Shown here in pieces: positions 7,072-15,627 of a stretch of DNA of 64,000 nucleotides. How positions within the stretch are numbered: the stretch's first letter is position 1; every line of letters starts with the position of its first letter. The DNA is taken from positions 1-64,000 of the forward strand of contig NZ_FZQR01000013.1 of the NCBI RefSeq assembly GCF_900199455.1, written 5' to 3'. The notes below the pieces were generated by a model. The model was given only the letters and a program-made list of their open reading frames with translations. It made no database searches and was not told the origin of the DNA. This DNA comes from Mesorhizobium carmichaelinearum (GTDB lineage Bacteria > Pseudomonadota > Alphaproteobacteria > Rhizobiales > Rhizobiaceae). A program made the translations under genes and the position numbers.

Positions 7072-7713
7072 ATGGTTCTGGCCATTGTTTTTACTTTGAA
7101 TAGCGCCGAAGGTGAGAGTGCAACCGCTCCCTCTGAAAGTGCTTGTCTAGCCGCAACGCAGTCTATGTATGACGCTCTTTCGGGAACTTCGATTCGATAT
7201 TCAGACGCGTTGAATAGTGCAAACTTTGTTGAGCAATGCTCCATTCTTCACGCTGAAACTGGTCGCGGCATTGTGGCCTACTATCAACGTGAGTACAGCG
7301 CTGCTGTTCAACACTTCTTAAAAGCCTTCGAATCGCTGCCCACTGCTGAGAGGGGTGATCCACGCAATGATGTTACAAAAAAAAATTTAGCAGATTCGTA
7401 TTTTGAGGCCGGAGATCCGGAAGCAGCTATTTTGTACTATAACATGATTTCGACGAAAGACGCACTCTGGTCGTATAAGATGTCTTGGGCGAAACTATTA
7501 CAGGGCGATACGGTGGCCGCCGAAGCTCTTTCTCGGGAAGTGCCGCCTGAATTTAACGAGGATGGGAACATCGTTGGCCGGGCGTTGATGCTGAAGGTAG
7601 CAATTATACTTGTTGAGGATTCCAAAACGAATCATAATAAGGAATCGATTAACACCAATGCACGGAGAATGTTTACTGAGGCGTTCCAGAAAGATCCCGC
7701 TGTGTGGGGTTGA
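7072..7713 (+). CDS. Hypothetical exported protein with TPR-like helical repeats, probably frameshifted at the 3' end
   Basis: The 213-residue reading frame begins with a hydrophobic leader (MVLAIVFTLNSAEG) that looks like a signal peptide. TPR-like helices follow: GIVAYYQREYSAAVQHFLKAF, LADSYFEAGDPEAAILYYN and WAKLLQGDTVAAEAL. Base composition and codon use are AT-richer than neighbouring chromosomal genes, suggesting transfer. The start is uncertain: a GTG at 7057 or an ATG at 6991 are also in frame, and none has a clear ribosome site. The frame ends abruptly at AVWG. Removing one base from the GGGG at 7707-7710 would join it to VDVLSGGYPSKNESFELLRK and onward into the next gene's frame, so it may be a broken longer protein. 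Function unknown. Confidence 0.6.
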   Translation: MVLAIVFTLNSAEGESATAPSESACLAATQSMYDALSGTSIRYSDALNSANFVEQCSILHAETGRGIVAYYQREYSAAVQHFLKAFESLPTAERGDPRNDVTKKNLADSYFEAGDPEAAILYYNMISTKDALWSYKMSWAKLLQGDTVAAEALSREVPPEFNEDGNIVGRALMLKVAIILVEDSKTNHNKESINTNARRMFTEAFQKDPAVWG

Positions 7714-7825
7714 TGTTCTGAGTGGAGGTTACCCCAGCAAGAATGAAAGCTTCGAACTCTTGCGCAAGATAGTTGAAGGCGCCGGCGGCGTCGAAGGGCT
7801 TTTAGTGGTAGATAGGAGACCTGAA

Positions 7826-8095
7826 ATGTGGCAGACGATAGCAATATTCGCGTTCGGAGTTCTCTTTTTATCAGTTATTTTGCTTTTAGCTTTCGTTTTT
7901 CCTACACCTACTAACTTTCAATATGCGGTCTGTAGGATAGTTTTAGCTTTGGCTAGCGCTGGTGTTGCAACGTTACTTACTGGTTTTCTTAATGTAGACG
8001 TCTCAACATTCATAAAGGCCGGTGGTGCGCTTGCGGTTTTCGTAGTTGTTTACTTCAAAACCCCTGCGAATCTTGTGGTCCAACCTAGGGAATAG
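7826..8095 (+). CDS. Small two- or three-helix membrane protein
   Basis: The 89-residue product has hydrophobic segments IAIFAFGVLFLSVILLLAFVF, CRIVLALASAGVATLLTGFL and AGGALAVFVVVYF. This compact arrangement resembles small membrane modules I have seen fused to other domains, but I cannot name it. TAGGAG, 8 bases before the ATG at 7826, supports an independent start. The same frame stays open upstream to at least 7610, which allows the alternative that this is the C-terminal part of a frameshifted TPR protein. The stop codon overlaps the AGGAGG ribosome site of the following gene. Codon use is AT-rich. Confidence 0.55.
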   Translation: MWQTIAIFAFGVLFLSVILLLAFVFPTPTNFQYAVCRIVLALASAGVATLLTGFLNVDVSTFIKAGGALAVFVVVYFKTPANLVVQPRE

Positions 8096-8104
8096 GAGGA
8101 TTCG

Positions 8105-9226
8105 TTGAAACGACTTATGAGGTTATCGTTTCTTGCGACGGTGTGTCTACTGATTCCCGCGACAGCTCGAGCAGACATCCTGATCGGCGTCGCCGGTCCG
8201 ATCACTGGCCCGAACGCGGCCTTCGGCGCTCAGTTGCAGAAGGGCGCCGAGCAGGCCGCCGCCGACATCAATGCGGCCGGCGGCATCAACGGCCAGCAGA
8301 TCAAGCTTGAGGTCGGCGACGACGTGTCGGATCCGAAGCAGGGCATCTCAGTCGCCAACAAGTTCGTCGCTGACGGCGTCAAGTATGTCATCGGCCACTT
8401 CAACTCCGGCGTCACCATTCCGGCGTCGGAAGTTTATGCGGAGAACGGCATTCTCGTCATCACACCTTCGGCAACCAACCCGCAGCTTACAGAGCGTGGC
8501 ATGTGGAATACGTTTCGCACCTGCGGGCGCGACGACCAACAGGGCAAGGTTGCCGGCGATTATCTCGCCACAAATGTTCGGGATGCAAAAATAGCCATCA
8601 TCCATGACAAGACGCCTTACGGTCAGGGCCTCGCCGACGAAACTAAAAAGACGCTCAACGCCGATGGCGTGACCGAAGCCATGTATGAAGGCATCAATGT
8701 CGGCGACAAGGACTTCTCAGCCCTCATCGTCAAGATGAAGGAAGCCGGCGTAACCGCCGTCTACTATGGCGGGCTGCATACGGAGGCCGGCCTGCTGGTA
8801 CGTCAGATGAGGGATCAGGGGTTAAGGGCGGGAATGATATCCGGCAACGGCATCGTGTCGAACGAATTGGCCTCGATTGCTGGTGACGCGCTTACTAGTG
8901 TGCTGACGACGTTCGCTGCCGATCCTCGCAAGAACCCGAACGCCAAGGAGCTCGTAGAGAAGTTCCGCGCCGCCGGTTTCGAGCCTGAATCCTATACGCT
9001 CTATTCCTATGCCGCCCTGCAGATCGTTGCCGCCGCCGCGGCCAAGGTAGGCTCGTCAGACGACGCGCAGAAGGTTGCAGCAGAGATCAAGGCGGGTGGC
9101 CCATGGAACGCGATCGGCGATATTAGCTACGACATGAAGGGCGACGTCACCCGCTCCGACTACCTGCTCTATCAATGGGACCAAGGGAAAGGGTGGACCG
9201 AGTGCTGCGGACGACCTTGGCCATAA
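8105..9226 (+). CDS. Branched-chain amino acid ABC transporter substrate-binding protein (LivK/LivJ-like)
   Basis: The 373-residue product is a family 6 periplasmic binding protein. After a signal peptide ending near ATARA it reads DILIGVAGPITGPNAAFGAQ, then GINGQQIKLEVGDD and YVIGHFNSGVTIPAS, all typical of LivK/LivJ. AGGAGG at 8094-8099 is five bases from a TTG at 8105, while the first ATG at 8117 would be 17 bases away, so a TTG start is likely. The site overlaps the stop of the preceding gene. The signal-peptide codons are AT-richer than the mature part. The C-terminus (WDQGKGWTECCGRPWP) contains two adjacent cysteines and ends differently from usual family members. No liv permease or ATPase genes adjoin it. 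Confidence 0.9.
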   Translation: MKRLMRLSFLATVCLLIPATARADILIGVAGPITGPNAAFGAQLQKGAEQAAADINAAGGINGQQIKLEVGDDVSDPKQGISVANKFVADGVKYVIGHFNSGVTIPASEVYAENGILVITPSATNPQLTERGMWNTFRTCGRDDQQGKVAGDYLATNVRDAKIAIIHDKTPYGQGLADETKKTLNADGVTEAMYEGINVGDKDFSALIVKMKEAGVTAVYYGGLHTEAGLLVRQMRDQGLRAGMISGNGIVSNELASIAGDALTSVLTTFAADPRKNPNAKELVEKFRAAGFEPESYTLYSYAALQIVAAAAAKVGSSDDAQKVAAEIKAGGPWNAIGDISYDMKGDVTRSDYLLYQWDQGKGWTECCGRPWP

Positions 9227-9235
9227 CAAGGCAAT

Positions 9236-11041
9236 TTAATCACCCATCTTCAGCGCCTGAATAAACGCCTCTTGCGGGATATCCACCTTGCCGAACTGGC
9301 GCATCCGCTTCTTGCCTTCTTTCTGCTTGTCCAGCAGCTTGCGTTTGCGCGAGACGTCGCCGCCGTAGCACTTCGCGGTCACGTCCTTGCGCAGCGCCGA
9401 GATGGTTTCGCGCGCGATGACCTTGCCGCCGATCGCGGCCTGGATCGGGATCTTGAAGAGGTGGTGCGGGATCAGCTCCTTCAGCTTCTCGCACATCTGC
9501 CGGCCGCGCTTTTCCGCCGCCGTGCGGTGCACCAGCATCGACAGCGCGTCGACCGGCTCCTCATTGACCAGGATCGACATCTTCACCAGATCGCCCTCGC
9601 GATAGTCGGTCAGGTGATAGTCGAACGAGGCATAGCCCTTTGAGATCGACTTCAGCCGATCATAAAAGTCGAAGACGACTTCGTTGAGCGGCAGGTCGTA
9701 GGTCAGCATGGCGCGTTTGCCGACATAGGACAGGTCGGCCTGGATGCCGCGCCGGTCCTGGCAGAGTTTTAGAATGCCGCCGAGATAGTCGTCGGGGGTC
9801 AGGATGGTGGCACGGATCCATGGCTCTTCGATCGCCGAGATCTTCACCACGTCGGGCATGTCGGCCGGATTGTGCAACTCCTTCACCGAGCCGTCATTGA
9901 GCAACAGCCGGTAGACGACGCTCGGTGCGGTGGCGATCAGGTCGAGGTTGAACTCGCGCTCCAGCCGCTCCTGGATGATTTCCAGATGCAGCAAGCCGAG
10001 GAAGCCGCAGCGATAGCCGAAGCCGAGCGCGGCACTGGTTTCCATCTCATAAGAGAAAGAAGCGTCGTTGAGGCGCAGTTTGCCGACGGCGGCGCGCAGA
10101 TCCTCGAAATCGGCGGCGTCGACCGGGAACAGGCCGCAGAACACCACCGGCTGCGCCGGCTTGAAGCCGGGCAGGGCATGCGCGGTGGCGCGCTTGTCCT
10201 CGGTGATGGTGTCGCCGACGCGTGTGTCGGCCACTTCCTTGATCGAGCCGGTGAAGAAGCCGAACTCGCCGGGGCCGAGCTCGTCGACATTGATGCGGGC
10301 GGGCGTGAACACGCCGGTGCGCTCGACCAGATATTTGGCGCCCGTGCCCATCATGCGGATGGTCTGGCCCTTTTTCAGCACGCCGTCGATGATGCGCACC
10401 AGCACGATGACGCCGAGATAGGCGTCGTACCAGCTGTCGACCAGCATGGCCTTCAGCGGCGCTGTCGCATCGCCCTCGCGCGGCGGCGGCAATTGGTGGA
10501 CGATGGCTTCCAGGACATCCGGAATGCCAAGGCCGGTCTTGGCCGAGATCAGCACGGCGTTGGAAGCATCGATGCCGATCACTTCCTCGACCTGCTCGCG
10601 GATGCGCTCGGGTTCGGCGGCCGGCAGGTCGACCTTGTTCAGCACCACGACGATCTCGTGGTTGTTGTCGATCGCCTGGTAGACATTGGCCAGCGTCTGC
10701 GCCTCGACGCCCTGGCTGGCGTCGACCACCAGCAGCGAGCCCTCGCAGGCGGCCAGCGAACGCGACACTTCATAGGCGAAGTCGACATGGCCGGGCGTGT
10801 CGATGAGATTGAGGATATAGTCCTCGCCATTGTTGGCGCGGTATTTCAGCCGCACCGTCTGCGCCTTGATGGTGATGCCGCGCTCGCGCTCGATATCCAT
10901 CGAGTCCAGCACCTGCTCCTTCATGTCGCGCAGCTCCAGCCCGCCGGTGGACTGGATCAGCCGGTCGGCAAGCGTGGATTTGCCATGGTCGATATGGGCG
11001 ACGATGGAGAAATTGCGGATGTGGTCGAGGGGCGTGCTCAT
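9236..11041 (-). CDS. lepA: Elongation factor 4 (LepA), ribosome-associated GTPase
   Basis: LepA/EF4 is an EF-G-like GTPase that acts on stalled or initiating ribosomes. The 601-residue product has the family's usual length. The GTPase motifs are AHIDHGKSTLADR near residue 17, DTPGHVDF near 82 and NKVDLP near 137. EF-G-like domains follow (GFRCGFLGLLHLEI-type segment at YRCGFLGLLHLEIIQERLE), and the C-terminus has the LepA-specific KRKLLDKQKEGKKRMRQFG. The start ATG at 11041 gives MSTPLDHIRNFSIVAHIDHG, standard for alphaproteobacteria. It is convergent with the binding-protein gene at 8105 and divergent from the TadG-like gene at 11204. Confidence 0.98.
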   Translation of the reverse strand: MSTPLDHIRNFSIVAHIDHGKSTLADRLIQSTGGLELRDMKEQVLDSMDIERERGITIKAQTVRLKYRANNGEDYILNLIDTPGHVDFAYEVSRSLAACEGSLLVVDASQGVEAQTLANVYQAIDNNHEIVVVLNKVDLPAAEPERIREQVEEVIGIDASNAVLISAKTGLGIPDVLEAIVHQLPPPREGDATAPLKAMLVDSWYDAYLGVIVLVRIIDGVLKKGQTIRMMGTGAKYLVERTGVFTPARINVDELGPGEFGFFTGSIKEVADTRVGDTITEDKRATAHALPGFKPAQPVVFCGLFPVDAADFEDLRAAVGKLRLNDASFSYEMETSAALGFGYRCGFLGLLHLEIIQERLEREFNLDLIATAPSVVYRLLLNDGSVKELHNPADMPDVVKISAIEEPWIRATILTPDDYLGGILKLCQDRRGIQADLSYVGKRAMLTYDLPLNEVVFDFYDRLKSISKGYASFDYHLTDYREGDLVKMSILVNEEPVDALSMLVHRTAAEKRGRQMCEKLKELIPHHLFKIPIQAAIGGKVIARETISALRKDVTAKCYGGDVSRKRKLLDKQKEGKKRMRQFGKVDIPQEAFIQALKMGD

Positions 11042-11203
11042 CCGCGCGCTTTAGCAGGGGCGGAAAGCTGCGGCAAGCGGCGGCATTTGGCGACCCTTTC
11101 GGCCGGATCGCCGGAATATCGATAAATTTTAACCAAACGCGTTAGAGCATAATTTGCGACCTGTGTGTTAGCCCTGCAAGATATTCTATTGAAAGGACAG
11201 GAA

Positions 11204-12283
11204 ATGCGGGGGGTTGTAGTCAGGTTCCTGGGGTCGCGCCGCGGCTCGATGATGCCATTGTTCTTTCTCACCCTGCTGCCGATTATATCCGCGGTCGGCT
11301 TTTCGGTCGACTATACCAGCGCGATCCAAACCCGGTCCAACCAGCAGCAGGCGCTGGATGCCGCGCTGCTGTCGATCACCACCATGGACACCACCTCGAC
11401 GCTGGCGCAGCGCCAGACGGCGCTGCAGGATTCCTTCATCGCCAATGGTGGCCAGGGCACTGCGACGCTGAACAATTTTGTGGCTGGTACCACCACCGCC
11501 GCCGCCACCGGCCAGGCCTCGGCAACTTTCTCCATGCCGACCATTTTCATGAAGATCGCCAGGATCGACACCGTGCCGGTTGCCGTCGCGTCGGCGGTCA
11601 GCAAGCCGCCGGCGCTGGTCAATGCGAGCTTCAAGATCTCCAAGGTGTCGGGCTGGTGGAACAAGACGATGACGCTCTACGGCACGCAATTCGGAGCGAC
11701 GACGGCCAAGCCGCTGATGTCCATCGACTATATCTATAACGGCTTCGGGGATCCGAAGGGCTACGGCACCACGAATGTGTATACGATCACCAACAATGGT
11801 GGCGCCGACATCAAGACGCTCGTCCAGTCGCAGGTTTGCACGACCACCAAGGTGAACAATTTCAACAATCTCCCCGCCGGTGCGATCACGCAGACCAGCG
11901 GCAGCACCAAATATGTGACAACCTGCGTCGACACCATGTATCCGGCCAACAGCGCCGGCGCGGCGATCGATGTCAGCCAGATGGGTGGCCTCTCTCTGCA
12001 GATGTACGTGCCATCGGGCAATCCGCAATACCTCACATCGGACGATGCAAGCACCTCCAACCGGCTCTATAGCGGGGTGGACGCGAACACCCTGATCGAG
12101 ACCGCGACCGGAACGAAGGTCGACATCTTCGCCATCGTGCCTTGTGGCGTCACCAGCTATCAAGCCTGGGAAGACGGTGGCACAACGGTGCCGACTCCGT
12201 CCTCAAATGCCGACTTTTTCTACAACGTCACCGGCAAGTGCGACTTCAACAAGCGGCCCTCGGACACAGCGCTGACGCAGTAA
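11204..12283 (+). CDS. TadG-like protein, first of a tandem pair
   Basis: The 359-residue product begins with a basic leader and membrane anchor: RFLGSRRGSMMPLFFLTLLP, IISAVGFSVDYTSAIQTRSN, then QQALDAALL. This is the pattern of the Tad/TadG N-terminal domain of Flp-type pilus-assembly proteins. The remainder is a Thr/Ser-rich extracytoplasmic region ending NADFFYNVTGKCDFNKRPS with conserved cysteines. GAAAGGAC sits just before the ATG at 11204. The next gene (12514) is a clear paralogue. No TadA, TadB, TadC or Flp gene is present in the window, so the pair may be orphaned from pilus assembly. The exact role, adhesion or pilus accessory, is unknown. Confidence 0.75.
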   Translation: MRGVVVRFLGSRRGSMMPLFFLTLLPIISAVGFSVDYTSAIQTRSNQQQALDAALLSITTMDTTSTLAQRQTALQDSFIANGGQGTATLNNFVAGTTTAAATGQASATFSMPTIFMKIARIDTVPVAVASAVSKPPALVNASFKISKVSGWWNKTMTLYGTQFGATTAKPLMSIDYIYNGFGDPKGYGTTNVYTITNNGGADIKTLVQSQVCTTTKVNNFNNLPAGAITQTSGSTKYVTTCVDTMYPANSAGAAIDVSQMGGLSLQMYVPSGNPQYLTSDDASTSNRLYSGVDANTLIETATGTKVDIFAIVPCGVTSYQAWEDGGTTVPTPSSNADFFYNVTGKCDFNKRPSDTALTQ

Positions 12284-12513
12284 GGCTGGAACTGCCGATC
12301 GCCCCCCTCGTCGCAGGGCAATCGCCTTATGGCGATTTTGCGTCGCGCGGTCGAGCGGCCCGCTTGCGGCGCAAGGGCTGCCCCGGCGGTCACAAAGCGG
12401 TGAACACCGGCCCGGCGGTGGCAGATGCTTAAACTTTGATCGATCCCATTAGACCTTGATTTGCCGGCTGCGTGGTATCTGCGCGCTCGCTAATGTCTGT
12501 TGGGGGTAGAGAA

Positions 12514-13641
12514 ATGCTGAAAGTTGCAGGCGGGTTCGCCCGTTCGCGCAGTGGCTCGATGATGCCGCTGTTCTTCCTGAGCCTGGTGCCGTTGATCACC
12601 GTCGTCGGCTTCTCGGTCGACTATACCGATGCCGTCCAGACCCGCTCCGACATGCAGTCGGCGCTGGATGCAGCGACGCTGGCCATCACCACGCTGCCGG
12701 CGACCACGACGACGGCCGCCCGCCAGCAGGCGCTGCAGGACAATTTCACCGCCAACAGTGGCCAGGGCACGGCGACGCTGGTGAGCTTCAACGTCGCCGC
12801 CGACGGCACCGTCACCGCCACGACCTCGGCCAGCTTCGCCATGCCGACCGATTTCATGACCATTGCCCGGATCAACACCGTGCCGGTCGCCGTAACCTCC
12901 GCCGTCAACAAGGCGCCGGGCCTGGTGCAGGCGACCTTCAAGATCGACAAGGTGTCGGGTTACTGGAACAAGACGATGACGCTTTACGGCACGAACTTCA
13001 CCGCGACGACGGCGCAAAAACTCATGACGGCCAGCTACGTCTACGCGCCCTACACCTATTCATACAAGGTGGGGGGCAGGTCCTATTCCATGACGGAACC
13101 GAAGGGCTACGGCACGACGACGATATCGCTTGTCAATGGTTCGACGTCGACGGTGGTCCAGACGCAGACATGCTCCACCGCCGGCTCAACGTCCGCTTTC
13201 ACCAACGCGCCGTCGGGCGCGATACTGAGCGCCGGGCAGTACGACAGCAACAGCGGCAAGACGATCTATTTCCAGACCACATGCGCCACCACCAACATTC
13301 CGGCCACCGGTTCCGGCGCCGTCGTCGACGTCAGCCAGATGGGCCAGCTCTATCTGCAGATGGATGTGCCCTCGGGCAACCCGACCGTGCTGAAGTCGAA
13401 CGACCCGGCCACCTCGGACCGGCTGTACATCGGCACGAGCGCAACGGTCATGCCCGAGGTCGCGCTCGGCCAGATCGTCGACATCTTCTCCGCGGTGCCT
13501 TGCGGCGCGACGGGTTACCAGGCCTGGGAAGACGGCGGCAACCCGGTACCGGCCGATGTCAGCAACGCCGACTTCTTCTACAACGTCACCGGCAAATGCG
13601 ACTTCAACCAGCGCCCCTCGCTGACGGCGCTGACGCAGTAG
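12514..13641 (+). CDS. TadG-like protein, second of a tandem pair
   Basis: The 375-residue product shares its whole architecture with the gene at 11204. It has the anchor GSMMPLFFLSLVPLITVVGF, then SVDYTDAVQTRSDMQSALDA, the internal KVSGYWNKTMTLYGTNF (compare KVSGWWNKTMTLYGTQF) and the C-terminal ADFFYNVTGKCDFNQRPS. An insertion near residue 180 (YAPYTYSYKVGGRSY) distinguishes it. The start at 12514 follows GGGGGTAGAG; an in-frame ATG at 12493 is less likely. The 230-bp spacer from the first copy has no gene and could hold a separate promoter. The pair arose by tandem duplication. Cellular role unknown; probably envelope-anchored with an exposed domain. Confidence 0.75.
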   Translation: MLKVAGGFARSRSGSMMPLFFLSLVPLITVVGFSVDYTDAVQTRSDMQSALDAATLAITTLPATTTTAARQQALQDNFTANSGQGTATLVSFNVAADGTVTATTSASFAMPTDFMTIARINTVPVAVTSAVNKAPGLVQATFKIDKVSGYWNKTMTLYGTNFTATTAQKLMTASYVYAPYTYSYKVGGRSYSMTEPKGYGTTTISLVNGSTSTVVQTQTCSTAGSTSAFTNAPSGAILSAGQYDSNSGKTIYFQTTCATTNIPATGSGAVVDVSQMGQLYLQMDVPSGNPTVLKSNDPATSDRLYIGTSATVMPEVALGQIVDIFSAVPCGATGYQAWEDGGNPVPADVSNADFFYNVTGKCDFNQRPSLTALTQ

Positions 13642-13652
13642 GGCGCTGCTAA

Positions 13653-13799
13653 TCTCCCCCCTCGAGGGGGAGATGTCGCCGAAGGCGACAGAGGGGGTCG
13701 GCACGACCGGACGCCAACCTTCAAATGCCGCAAAAGGCCGCGCCCAGTCGGACCGACCCCCTCTGGCCTGCCGGCCATCTCCCCCTCAAGGGGGGAGAT
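13653..13799. repeat. Intergenic palindromic repeat, family B, copy 1
   Basis: The left arm, CTCCCCCCTCGAGGGGGAG, is itself a hairpin and is followed by ATGTCGCCGAAGGCGACAGA and GGGGGTCGG. The right arm carries GACCGACCCCCTCTGGCC, TGCCGGCCA, and a second CTCCCCCTCAAGGGGGGAG hairpin. Another copy lies at 16364-16512, with related variants at 54142-54300 and 57501-57660. Confidence 0.8.
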
Positions 13800-13839
13800 C
13801 GGCTATCATGACGGACATCAGCCCCTGGAGAAGAATCCG

Positions 13840-14166
13840 ATGTCCGACCCCGTGACACGCGTGTCCATCTTGCGCTGCGACGCCACGAAGTTTGCGCTGT
13901 TGCGAGAGATGATGCTGGAGGCCGAGGCGGCGCTGCGGCCCGGCATCGAGGCCATGCCGGGATTGCTCCTCTTCTACGCCGGCGCCGACGAGGCGACATT
14001 GTCGCTGATCAACACCAGTGTGTGGGACACGCTGGAGCACGCCAGGCAACTCGATACCTTCCAGCCCATGCTGGACGCGGGAAAGCGATTTGTCGCTGCA
14101 GGCGCAAGGTTTGAGCGGCCGATCATGCACTACACCGCGCTATGGCGGTTTGGGCCGCTCGCGTAG
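13840..14166 (+). CDS. ABM-like dimeric alpha/beta-barrel protein
   Basis: The 108-residue protein reads VTRVSILRCDATKFALLREM, then MPGLLLFYAGADEATLSLINTSVWD, with TFQPMLDAGKRFVAAGARF near the end. This fits the antibiotic-biosynthesis-monooxygenase (ABM) fold, a small ferredoxin-like barrel used by monooxygenases, heme-degrading enzymes and many uncharacterised proteins. TGGAGAAG precedes the ATG at 13840. It stands alone between a family B repeat and the DUF1223 gene, so context gives no substrate. No catalytic residues can be assigned with confidence. Confidence 0.6.
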   Translation: MSDPVTRVSILRCDATKFALLREMMLEAEAALRPGIEAMPGLLLFYAGADEATLSLINTSVWDTLEHARQLDTFQPMLDAGKRFVAAGARFERPIMHYTALWRFGPLA

Positions 14167-14276
14167 GCTTGGCGGCCATGATCACAAACCGGTGAGCGCT
14201 GTAACGAAGCGGCAAATGGCAGCGAAGTGGGGGAATGACCGGCGCATCTCAGCGCCGTCCCACACGGAGCCAGCCG

Positions 14277-14975
14277 ATGTCGAGAGCCAGAACATTCGCC
14301 GCATTGTCCAGCCTGGGCGCCCTTGCGCTCGCCGCGTCGCTCGGCGCCGCTGCCGCGCAGCCGCTCAGCGTCGTCGAGCTGTTCACCAGCCAGGGCTGCT
14401 CCTCCTGCCCGCCGGCCAACGCCAATCTCATCAAGGTCAAGGACCAGCCCGGCGTGCTGGCGCTGTCCTTCAACGTCACCTACTGGGACTATCTCGGCTG
14501 GAAGGACACGTTCGGCAAACAGGAATTCACCCAGCGCCAGGTGTCCTACGAACCGCCGCTCGGCCATGACGGGCCGTTCACGCCGCAAGTCGTGGTCAAC
14601 GGCCATGCAGACGTCGTCGGCGCCGCACCCGGCGAGATCGAGCATCTGATTTCCGCAACGGGCAAGACCGGCGGCCCCTCGCTGTCGCTCGAGGGCGGCA
14701 AGGTCGCGATCGGCGCCGGCGCCGCCCCGGGCGGCAAGGCCGACGTCTGGCTGGTGCGCTATGCCAAGGGCGTCGTGCAGGTGCCGGTGGCGCGCGGCGA
14801 AAACACCGGCCGCACCCTGCCGCATGCCAATGTCGTGCATGCGCTGACAAAACTCGGCAGCTGGACCGGCGACGCCACCGCCTATGCGCTGCCTGCCACG
14901 CCCGGTGACTTCAGCACCGCCGTGCTGGTGCAATCGCCAGGCGGCGGACCGATCCTCGCTGCCGCGACCAACTGA
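14277..14975 (+). CDS. DUF1223 family exported thioredoxin-like protein
   Basis: The 232-residue product starts with a signal peptide (ALSSLGALALAASLGAAAAQ). It then has the DUF1223 hallmark VVELFTSQGCSSCPPANANL, whose CSSC gives a thioredoxin-like CxxC. NVTYWDYLGWKDTFGKQEFT and FTPQVVVNGHADVVGA follow, both typical of the family. DUF1223 proteins are predicted periplasmic; their substrate is unknown. The ATG at 14277 was chosen over 14235 because it begins the signal peptide directly. The gene is followed within 90 bp by another exported protein gene and then by a periplasmic methionine sulfoxide reductase, so the neighbourhood has an envelope and possibly redox theme; a joint function is inference. 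Confidence 0.88.
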   Translation: MSRARTFAALSSLGALALAASLGAAAAQPLSVVELFTSQGCSSCPPANANLIKVKDQPGVLALSFNVTYWDYLGWKDTFGKQEFTQRQVSYEPPLGHDGPFTPQVVVNGHADVVGAAPGEIEHLISATGKTGGPSLSLEGGKVAIGAGAAPGGKADVWLVRYAKGVVQVPVARGENTGRTLPHANVVHALTKLGSWTGDATAYALPATPGDFSTAVLVQSPGGGPILAAATN

Positions 14976-15061
14976 TTTTCTTTCCCTTCGCGCGGGGCCG
15001 CATGCAGCGGCAACGCATCACCCGGCCCGCTTCCGCGCGCCAAAACCCAAGGAGACTCTTG

Positions 15062-15361
15062 ATGACCAAGTACCTGACCCTGCCGGCGCTCGCCTTCGCG
15101 CTTTCGGCCGCCGTTTTCGTCGCCGGCGCCCGTGCCGACGACGCGACCAACGCCATGAAGCCCGCCAATGCGATGGCGACCGACGCCATGAAACCGGCCA
15201 CGGATGCCATGAAACCGGCGGATGCCATGAAGCCCGCGACCGACGCGATGAAGCCTGCCGACCCGATGGCCACCAATGCGATGAAGCCAGCGGCCGACGC
15301 CATGAAGCCGGCGGCTGACGCGATGAAGCCGGCGGCGGATGCGATGAAGCCTGCGCAGTAA
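15062..15361 (+). CDS. Exported AMKPA-repeat protein
   Basis: The 99-residue product has a signal peptide (LPALAFALSAAVFVAGARA) followed almost entirely by short repeats. Nine copies of AMKPA are separated by D, TD, AD or MAT units. It resembles the small secreted pentapeptide MxKDx-repeat proteins of proteobacteria, whose function is unknown. AAGGAGA lies 7 bases before the ATG at 15062. The mature part is lysine-, alanine-, methionine- and proline-rich, with a regular Met every 5-7 residues. It lies between a CxxC exported protein and a periplasmic methionine sulfoxide reductase, so a methionine-oxidation sink is conceivable but unproven. Confidence 0.75.
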   Translation: MTKYLTLPALAFALSAAVFVAGARADDATNAMKPANAMATDAMKPATDAMKPADAMKPATDAMKPADPMATNAMKPAADAMKPAADAMKPAADAMKPAQ

Positions 15362-15376
15362 AACCAGGCTGGACGG

Positions 15377-15537
15377 CCCCTCACCCAGCCTCCGCTTCGC
15401 TCGGCTGACCGTTCCGGGGCGAGCCGCTTGTCTCGCCCGTCCTTCGGACCCCCGGCGGGGAGAGGAGATCGTCCGCGCCGGCGTCAATCTCTTCTCCCCT
15501 TGGGGAGAAGGTGGCCCGAAGGGCCGGATGAGGGGGA
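15377..15537. repeat. Intergenic palindromic repeat, family A, copy 2
   Basis: The unit starts CCCCTCACCC with TCCGCTTCGCTCGGCTGAC, and ends CTTCTCCCCTTGGGGAGAAG, GGTGGCCCGAAGGGCCGGAT and GAGGGGG. The middle (GAGCCGCTTGTCTCGCCCGT) departs from copy 1, showing a mosaic structure. Confidence 0.75.
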
Positions 15538-15627
15538 GCGCCGCCGACAGGAGCTGCCGCACGGCAAATTGAGAACTGCTTCTCGGCTTGCGTCGTATAT
15601 ATTGGAACAACAACAGGAGATCAGAAC

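Noticed and set aside
9872..11125. 417-residue open frame opposite lepA
   Set aside because: Antisense to a universally conserved gene, with no plausible protein pattern.
15180..15360. Tandem DNA repeats as a possible non-coding array
   Set aside because: The repeat unit is a codon-level AMKPA repeat within a signal-peptide protein.
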